Source of the DNA: Sulfidibacterium sp964598065
Lineage (GTDB): Bacteria; Bacteroidota; Bacteroidia; Bacteroidales; F082
Assembly: GCA_964598065.1 (NCBI GenBank)
Contig: CAZRAW010000033.1
Location: 1-20,676 of the forward strand
Direction of reading: 5' to 3'
DNA: 20,676 nucleotides
Shown: one piece after another, positions 16,217 to 20,676 of the stretch
How positions within the stretch are numbered: the stretch's first letter is position 1
Layout of the letters: every line of letters begins with the position of its first letter
Program-made: the position numbers and the translations under genes
Notes under the pieces: model-generated
Database searches by the model: none
What the model was told of the DNA's origin: nothing
Seen by the model: the letters and a program-made list of their open reading frames with translations, nothing else

Positions 16217-16238
16217 TTCTGATAAAACAGCAGCGGAT

Positions 16239-17096
16239 ATGGAAGAAAAAGAATCGGTTGTCAAGGCTGAAATGATTGATGTCGCACGGGTTATTGAGCG
16301 TAAAAGCCCCACATTAAGAAAACGGTTGCCCGGTTTTATTATAAACTACCTGAGGCGGGTTGTTCATGAAGATGAACTGAATGAGTTTCTGAAGCAATAC
16401 GGTCATCTCGAGGGCATTCCTTTTGTTGAGGGAGCATTGACTTTTATGAACACAAAGGTAAAAGTTATCGGTCTGGAAAATATCCCCGATACCGGCAAGG
16501 CCATCGTGGCTTCCAACCATCCTCTCGGCGGGTTAGACGGACTGGCACTGATGATGACCGTGGCAAAAAAAAGAAGTGATCTCGTTTTCCCGGTCAACGA
16601 TATACTCATGAACGTGAACAACTTAGAACCGCTCTTCATCCCCATTAACAAACACGGCTCAAACACAGAAAACATTCAAATTATCAACGACACTTTTGCT
16701 TCCGGCAAAATCATCTGTTATTTTCCGGCAGGTTTGGCTTCGAGGAAGAAAAAGGGCATTATAAAAGACCTCACCTGGCATCCCACCTTTATCACCAAAG
16801 CCAAACGGTTTAAAAGAGATGTCATTCCCACACACATCAGTGGCCGAAACACAAACTTTTTTTACAATCTGGCCAACCTTCGGAAACTACTACACATTAA
16901 AAGCAACATAGAAATGCTCTATCTTGTGGATGAGTTTTACAAACAAAAGGATAAAACCATTACCATAACATTTGGCAAACCAATTTCTTACAAAATTTTT
17001 GACCATAGGCACCCCCGGCTGGAATGGGCAGACCGCATGCGTGATTTCATCTATTTACTAAAAGACAACCCGGAACAAAAATTTTTAGCAGATTGA
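16239..17096 (+). CDS. glsA: Lysophospholipid-acyltransferase-like protein, probable GlsA-type O-acyltransferase
   Basis: The 285-residue protein belongs to the PlsC/LPLAT acyltransferase superfamily. It has SNHPLGGLDG (92-101), corresponding to the catalytic H..D block, FPAGLASRK (162-170) at the place of the FPEG substrate-binding block, and THISGRN (198-204). The spacing is H-X5-D rather than the usual H-X4-D, a variant I associate with the hemolysin-linked branch. No strong transmembrane segment is seen, so it is probably peripheral to the inner membrane. A GNAT/hemolysin-like N-acyltransferase follows immediately. In Bacteroides such a pair (GlsA, GlsB) makes glycine lipids, with this enzyme adding the second, O-linked acyl chain. 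An ordinary 1-acylglycerol-3-phosphate acyltransferase is the alternative. Confidence 0.7.
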   Translation: MEEKESVVKAEMIDVARVIERKSPTLRKRLPGFIINYLRRVVHEDELNEFLKQYGHLEGIPFVEGALTFMNTKVKVIGLENIPDTGKAIVASNHPLGGLDGLALMMTVAKKRSDLVFPVNDILMNVNNLEPLFIPINKHGSNTENIQIINDTFASGKIICYFPAGLASRKKKGIIKDLTWHPTFITKAKRFKRDVIPTHISGRNTNFFYNLANLRKLLHIKSNIEMLYLVDEFYKQKDKTITITFGKPISYKIFDHRHPRLEWADRMRDFIYLLKDNPEQKFLAD

Positions 17097-17099
17097 TTG

Positions 17100-17107
17100 T
17101 ATCTTTG
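17100..17107 (+). promoter_or_regulatory. Possible internal promoter (-7 element) for the N-acyltransferase gene
   Basis: TATCTTTG matches TAnnTTTG exactly and lies in the 30-nt gap between the acyltransferase stop and the next ATG, leaving 19 nt to the ATG. A TTG at the correct -33 distance is missing. It may give glsB and engB separate expression, though a chance match is possible. Confidence 0.45.
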
Positions 17108-17126
17108 CAACAATAAACTGAAAAAA

Positions 17127-18050
17127 ATGGAAACAATAATTCTTCCGGTAAACAAAGAACTTTTAGTTTCCGAGTTAAACAAAAATAATTTCCTAAGGAA
17201 AACCAATAGCGGAGGCAATGAAATTTACGACCTTACCGCAGAGGAAGCGCCACACATTATGATGGAGATTGGCCGGTTACGCGAAGTTACTTTTCGGGAT
17301 GCAAAAGGAGGAACCGGAAAATCCGTTGACATCGACGAATATGACCGGGGAGAAGGAGCTTTTAGGCAACTAATAGTATGGGACCCTGACGAGCAGGCCA
17401 TTGTAGGCGGCTATCGTTATATCCACTGCAAAGACATGAAAATTACAAACGGGGAGGTCTTTTCTCCAACATCGCGTTTGTTTAAATACAACAACTCTTT
17501 TATTGAAAAATATCTTCCATATACCATTGAGCTGGGACGTTCTTTTGTACAGCCTTATTATCAACCGGTTTATAACCTGAGACGGGGACTGTTTTCTCTC
17601 GATAACCTTTGGGATGGTCTCGGGGCTGTTACCGTCAAGCATCAGGATGTGAAATACCTGTTCGGAAAAATAACCATGTATCCACACTTCGATTCCTTTG
17701 GCAGGGATATGATTCTCTATTTTATGCAGAAGTATTTTCCCGATAAGGAAAATTTAATCCGCCCACGTAAACCGCTACCTATTAAAACAGATATTAAAAT
17801 TCTGGACAGTATTTTTAGTGGCGCCAATTATGATGAAAACTACCGAATTCTGATACAGAAAGTCAGGAAACTCGGAGAAAATATTCCACCACTTTTCAAT
17901 GCTTACATGAGTCTTTCTTCCACCATGAAAACTTTTGGTACAGCGCTGAATGACCACTTCGGCAATGTTGAGGAGACGGGCATTCTCGTTACGCTGAACG
18001 ACATATACGGCAAGAAAAAAGAACGGCATCTGATACCACTCAATAGCTGA
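17127..18050 (+). CDS. glsB: GNAT/hemolysin-like N-acyltransferase, probable GlsB-type amino-acid lipid synthase
   Basis: The 307-residue product resembles the OlsB/GlsB family (often annotated putative hemolysin). Members transfer a 3-hydroxy fatty acyl chain from acyl-ACP to the amino group of an amino acid (ornithine for OlsB, glycine for Bacteroides GlsB). GNAT-like features are IGRLREVTFRDAKGGTGKSVDIDEYD (48-73), DEQAIVGGYRYI (88-99) and ELGRSFVQPYYQ (135-146). The C-terminal third is a helical extension with no recognised motif. ATG at 17127 is chosen over an in-frame TTG at 17097, which would add a non-conserved ten-residue leader and run over the promoter-like motif. Glycine as substrate is inferred from Bacteroides relatives and cannot be read from the sequence. 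Confidence 0.72.
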   Translation: METIILPVNKELLVSELNKNNFLRKTNSGGNEIYDLTAEEAPHIMMEIGRLREVTFRDAKGGTGKSVDIDEYDRGEGAFRQLIVWDPDEQAIVGGYRYIHCKDMKITNGEVFSPTSRLFKYNNSFIEKYLPYTIELGRSFVQPYYQPVYNLRRGLFSLDNLWDGLGAVTVKHQDVKYLFGKITMYPHFDSFGRDMILYFMQKYFPDKENLIRPRKPLPIKTDIKILDSIFSGANYDENYRILIQKVRKLGENIPPLFNAYMSLSSTMKTFGTALNDHFGNVEETGILVTLNDIYGKKKERHLIPLNS

Positions 18051-18062
18051 TTTAAAAAAGAA

Positions 18063-18665
18063 ATGGAAATCCGGGAAGCAGAATTTATTACCAGCTCGAC
18101 TATGGAGAGCCAGTGCCCAAAGCCGGAAAAACCGGAGTATGCATTCATTGGCCGCTCCAATGTAGGCAAATCGTTGCTGACCAACATGCTGACCGGAAAA
18201 CGTAAGTTGGCAAAAGTCTCCGGCAGCCCGGGAAAAACCATTACAATAAACCATTTTTTAATTGACAAGCAGTGGTATTTGGTTGATTTGCCAGGTTACG
18301 GTTATGCCAAACGCTCAAAAACCGAACGAAAGAAATGGAAGAAAATGATTCGTCATTACATTCTCACCCGGTCGAATTTGATGTCGCTTTTTCTGTTGAT
18401 AGATCTTCGTCACGAACCACAAAAAAATGATACGGAATTCATGGAATGGCTGGCCATGTCACAGATACCTTTTGTAATTACTTTTACCAAAGCAGATAAG
18501 CTGAGTAAAGTAAATATAGAAAAAAACCTGACTGAATACAAAAAAGCGCTTCTGCAAAAATGGAAAGAACTTCCTCCCTACATTATAACTTCTGCCATTA
18601 CCGGCATGGGAAAAGAGGAACTGTTGCAATACATTGAAAAAACCAACGACTTGTTCCGGCTTTAA
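18063..18665 (+). CDS. engB: Ribosome-biogenesis GTP-binding protein EngB (YihA/YsxC)
   Basis: EngB is a TrmE-Era-EngA-EngB-family GTPase needed for late large-subunit ribosome assembly. The 200-residue protein has G1 GRSNVGKS (30-37), a G2 threonine in GKTITINHF (57-65), G3 DLPGYG (75-80) followed by YAKRSK, G4 TKAD (142-145) and a G5-like SAI near the C-terminus. Length is typical. ATG at 18063-18065 lies 12 nt after the N-acyltransferase stop, so it is likely cotranscribed. Its stop overlaps the stop of the convergent gene in the palindrome TTAA. Confidence 0.97.
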   Translation: MEIREAEFITSSTMESQCPKPEKPEYAFIGRSNVGKSLLTNMLTGKRKLAKVSGSPGKTITINHFLIDKQWYLVDLPGYGYAKRSKTERKKWKKMIRHYILTRSNLMSLFLLIDLRHEPQKNDTEFMEWLAMSQIPFVITFTKADKLSKVNIEKNLTEYKKALLQKWKELPPYIITSAITGMGKEELLQYIEKTNDLFRL

Positions 18666-18985
18666 TACAGTTCGATAAGCAATTGATTTTTAAAAACCAA
18701 ATCGGTTTTCTTTACCCACAACTTTTTAATCTTAGCATCCCTGGGGGCAGCAATGATATTTCGCATTTTCATGGCTTCCAACAACAGCAACGGCTCTCCT
18801 TCCGTAACCCTTTGCCCCTGTTTCACATTAATATCCACAATCGTTCCGGGGATAAAAGCCTTAATAAGATTAATATCAGGCTCTTCGTATCGCTTTCTGT
18901 TTTTGAACTTTTCCGTCAGGATAGTTTTATAATACATCCCCCCAATGGTGAAGTTATCCAGTATTTTATTTTGATTTTCTGACAT
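18662..18985 (-). CDS. Biotin carboxyl carrier protein (biotin/lipoyl attachment domain)
   Basis: This 107-residue protein carries the biotin attachment motif EAMKM (70-74) with Lys73 as the site biotinylated by a BirA-type ligase. The C-terminal 70 residues form a standard biotinyl domain (PGTIVDINVKQGQRVTEGEP..LLLEAMKM). The N-terminal 40 residues are a charged extension with no membrane segment or Pro/Ala-rich linker, unlike the carriers of sodium-pump decarboxylases. It lies 12 nt downstream of the carboxyltransferase gene and is surely its partner. No biotin carboxylase is adjacent, so carboxylation of the biotin depends on genes outside the window. ATG at 18983-18985. Confidence 0.93.
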   Translation of the reverse strand: MSENQNKILDNFTIGGMYYKTILTEKFKNRKRYEEPDINLIKAFIPGTIVDINVKQGQRVTEGEPLLLLEAMKMRNIIAAPRDAKIKKLWVKKTDLVFKNQLLIELY

Positions 18986-18997
18986 AATGGTTCGATT

Positions 18998-20545
18998 TTA
19001 GAATGGAGGGATTCCGTGTTTTTTCCTGGGCAGATAGACCTCTTTTTCCTGCGAAATAGCCAAAGCCCTGATCATCATTTTTCTGGTCTCGGCCGGTTCT
19101 ATAACAGCATCAATATAACCATAAGCTGCAGCCACATAAGGGTTGGCAAATTTCTCCTTGTATTCGTCCACTTTCTGTTTTCTAAATTTCTCCGGATTTT
19201 CGGAAGCCATAATTTCCTTACGGAAAATAATGTTAGCCGCACCTTCGGGTCCCATAACGGCAATTTCAGCCGTAGGCCATGCAAAAACAAAATCGGCACG
19301 CAAATGATGTGAGCACATGGCAATATAACCACCGCCATAAGCTTTTCGCATGATCAGCGTAATCTTTGGTACCGTAGCTTCGGAGTAAGCATACAAAAGT
19401 TTCGCGCCATGTCTGATAACACCCGCATGCTCCTGGTCCACACCCGGAAGATAACCCGGCAGGTCAACCAACGTAACCAAAGGAATATTAAAAGCATCGC
19501 AGTAGCGGATAAAACGGGCTGCCTTATCGGAAGAATCCACATCCAGCACCCCGGCCAGCACAAGGGGCTGATTAGCCACAAAGCCAACAGTGTCACCTTC
19601 CATACGTCCAAAACCGATAACAATATTTTGGGCAAACAATTCCTGAACCTCCATAAAATCAGAGTCATCCGTAATCGAACGAATTACATCACGAACATCA
19701 TAAGGTTCGCGTGCATCTGAAGGAATAATATTATCAATATTATATTTTTTTGTTTTGGGCTTCTTTTTCGGATATTTAGCTGCTTTGCGGTTGTTGTTCC
19801 AGGGAATGTAACTGACCAGGCTTTTAATCTGGTTGAAACACTCTTCTTCACTCTTCGCAAAAAAGTGTGCATTACCGGTTATTTCGCAATGTACACGAGC
19901 CCCGCCAAGTGCTTCCATACTAATTTCCTCACCAAGTACAGTTTTAATAACTTCAGGGCCGGTGATAAACATTTTAGAAATATTTTCCACCACAAAAACG
20001 AAGTCGGTCAGTGCCGGAGAATAGACGGCCCCACCGGCACAAGGACCAAGAATCACCGATATTTGAGGAATCACCCCGGAGGCCAGTGTGTTACGATAGA
20101 AAATTTCACCATATCCGGCGAGTGAATTCACCCCCTCCTGAATACGTGCACCGCCCGAATCGTTGATACCAATCAGCGGCACTTTCAGCTTCAGCGCATG
20201 ATCCATGATTTTAGTGATCTTTTTGGCATGCATCCAGCCGAGTGAGCCGCCGGCTACCGTAAAATCCTGAGCATAAATACACACGGGATGACCGGAAATG
20301 GTTCCTGTTCCCGTGATAACCCCATCACCAGGAAGATATTTCTTGTCCATATCAAAATCCTTGGCGGCATGTTCTACAAACAGATCGTATTCATGAAAAG
20401 TATTCGAATCGAGCAAAGTAATAATACGCTCACGGGCAGTTAGTTTCCCAATGGCCTTTTGCTTTTGTATGGCCTTGTCTCCTCCCCCTTTTAAGGCATT
20501 TCGCATGCGCCTTCGAAGGTCAATTGATTTTTCTTTAAGTCCCAT
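18998..20545 (-). CDS. Acyl-CoA carboxylase/methylmalonyl-CoA decarboxylase carboxyltransferase subunit (PccB/MmdA type)
   Basis: The 515-residue cytoplasmic protein has the two crotonase-fold halves of the biotin-dependent carboxyltransferase family, moving CO2 between carboxybiotin and propionyl- or methylmalonyl-CoA. Seen are INDSGGARIQEGV (127-139), LGPCAGGAVYSPALTDF (166-182), DLPGYLPGVDQE (361-372), KAYGGGYIAMCSHHLRADF (401-419) and WPTAEIAVMGPEGAANIIF (423-441). The residue matching Streptomyces PccB Asp422, which sets acyl preference, is Ile408, as in MmdA or broad-substrate enzymes. Either role, carboxylase or decarboxylase in propionate metabolism, is possible. The biotin carrier follows, and the gene has its own promoter and leader hairpin. 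ATG at 20543-20545. Confidence 0.92.
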   Translation of the reverse strand: MGLKEKSIDLRRRMRNALKGGGDKAIQKQKAIGKLTARERIITLLDSNTFHEYDLFVEHAAKDFDMDKKYLPGDGVITGTGTISGHPVCIYAQDFTVAGGSLGWMHAKKITKIMDHALKLKVPLIGINDSGGARIQEGVNSLAGYGEIFYRNTLASGVIPQISVILGPCAGGAVYSPALTDFVFVVENISKMFITGPEVIKTVLGEEISMEALGGARVHCEITGNAHFFAKSEEECFNQIKSLVSYIPWNNNRKAAKYPKKKPKTKKYNIDNIIPSDAREPYDVRDVIRSITDDSDFMEVQELFAQNIVIGFGRMEGDTVGFVANQPLVLAGVLDVDSSDKAARFIRYCDAFNIPLVTLVDLPGYLPGVDQEHAGVIRHGAKLLYAYSEATVPKITLIMRKAYGGGYIAMCSHHLRADFVFAWPTAEIAVMGPEGAANIIFRKEIMASENPEKFRKQKVDEYKEKFANPYVAAAYGYIDAVIEPAETRKMMIRALAISQEKEVYLPRKKHGIPPF

Positions 20546-20577
20546 AATGAAATTTTTAAATCCCTGAGTATTAACGT

Positions 20578-20627
20578 AAAAAAAAGAGATAAGTAAAGCA
20601 AAATATCATTACAGGTTTCCTTATCTC
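20578..20627 (-). promoter_or_regulatory. Terminator-like hairpin in the carboxyltransferase leader, possible attenuator
   Basis: Read on the minus strand, GAGATAAG (20627-20620) and CTTATCTC (20593-20586) form a perfect 8-bp stem around a 26-nt loop, followed at once by eight T (20585-20578). It lies between the predicted transcription start and the ATG, with about 32 nt left before the gene. Only three of eight pairs are G-C, so it is weak as a terminator. Confidence 0.4.
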
Positions 20628-20633
20628 CGGATG

Positions 20634-20663
20634 CAAAAGTAATTGAATTTAAAAAAATGTCAA
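20634..20663 (-). promoter_or_regulatory. Strong Bacteroidota-type promoter for the carboxyltransferase-BCCP operon
   Basis: On the minus strand TTG (20663-20661, within CTTGAC) and TACTTTTG (20641-20634) are separated by exactly 19 nt, matching the -33 TTG and -7 TAnnTTTG pattern. Transcription should begin near 20628-20630, giving a leader of about 85 nt. Confidence 0.75.
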
Positions 20664-20676
20664 GTTTTTATTTAAC

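Larger units (their letters stand above)
15931..16238. promoter_or_regulatory. Divergent intergenic control region between the dcw cluster and the acyltransferase operon
   Basis: This 308-nt gap has no credible ORF. The left third holds an AT-rich inverted repeat and the four-unit MraZ-box array feeding mraZ leftwards. The right third holds a 12-bp palindrome (16139-16150) and a perfect TATTTTTG element feeding the acyltransferase rightwards. The middle (about 16021-16138) shows nothing assignable. Confidence 0.8.

Noticed and set aside
17097..17126. TTG start extending the N-acyltransferase by ten residues
   Set aside because: The ATG at 17127 is a better start, and the extension would be encoded across a promoter-like TATCTTTG.

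Overview
The window looks like a chromosomal segment of a Bacteroidota bacterium, most likely from or near the Bacteroidales/Marinilabiliales. No rRNA is present to settle the rank. The evidence is the gene content and order, promoter-like TAnnTTTG motifs (the Bacteroidota -7 element), the near absence of Shine-Dalgarno sequences, a class B penicillin-binding protein with a C-terminal PASTA domain, an enlarged MraY, and an adjacent acyltransferase pair resembling the Bacteroides glycine-lipid genes.

Positions 110-15930 (minus strand) hold the division and cell wall (dcw) cluster. In transcription order it reads mraZ, rsmH, ftsL, ftsI, murE, mraY, murD, ftsW, murG, murC, ftsQ, ftsA, ftsZ, yqeY. 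Genes are packed with gaps of 2-18 nt or short overlaps; only ftsA-ftsZ leaves a larger gap of 79 nt. A near-perfect intrinsic terminator at 54-94 closes the unit. The enzymes make the UDP-MurNAc-tripeptide (MurC, MurD, MurE), then lipid I and lipid II (MraY, MurG), and polymerise and cross-link septal wall (FtsW, FtsI) under a divisome of FtsZ, FtsA, FtsQ and FtsL. murB, murF and ddl are not in the cluster. MurE carries the DNPR motif of meso-diaminopimelate-adding enzymes. murC, ftsI and murE appear to start with TTG.

Positions 15931-16238 are a divergent regulatory region. Its mraZ side has an array of four 10-bp units, probably the MraZ operator, next to an AT-rich inverted repeat over the likely -7 element. 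The other side has a perfect TATTTTTG element and a 12-bp palindrome.

Positions 16239-18665 (plus strand) hold a lysophospholipid-acyltransferase-like gene, a GNAT/hemolysin-like N-acyltransferase and engB. The first two resemble the GlsA/GlsB pair that makes N-acyl-O-acyl glycine lipids in Bacteroides. EngB is the ribosome-biogenesis GTPase.

Positions 18662-20545 (minus strand) hold a small biotin carboxyl carrier protein and, upstream of it, an acyl-CoA carboxylase/decarboxylase carboxyltransferase subunit. Their promoter is the best in the window (TTG-N19-TACTTTTG) and is followed by a leader able to form a terminator-like hairpin. No biotin carboxylase or sodium-pump subunit lies in view.

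The region is mostly conserved housekeeping DNA. I found no CRISPR array, mobile element, tRNA, rRNA or defence system. The points most worth a second look are the MraZ box array, the putative glycine-lipid pair, the leader hairpin, the incomplete biotin enzyme and the lineage-specific additions to FtsZ and MraY.
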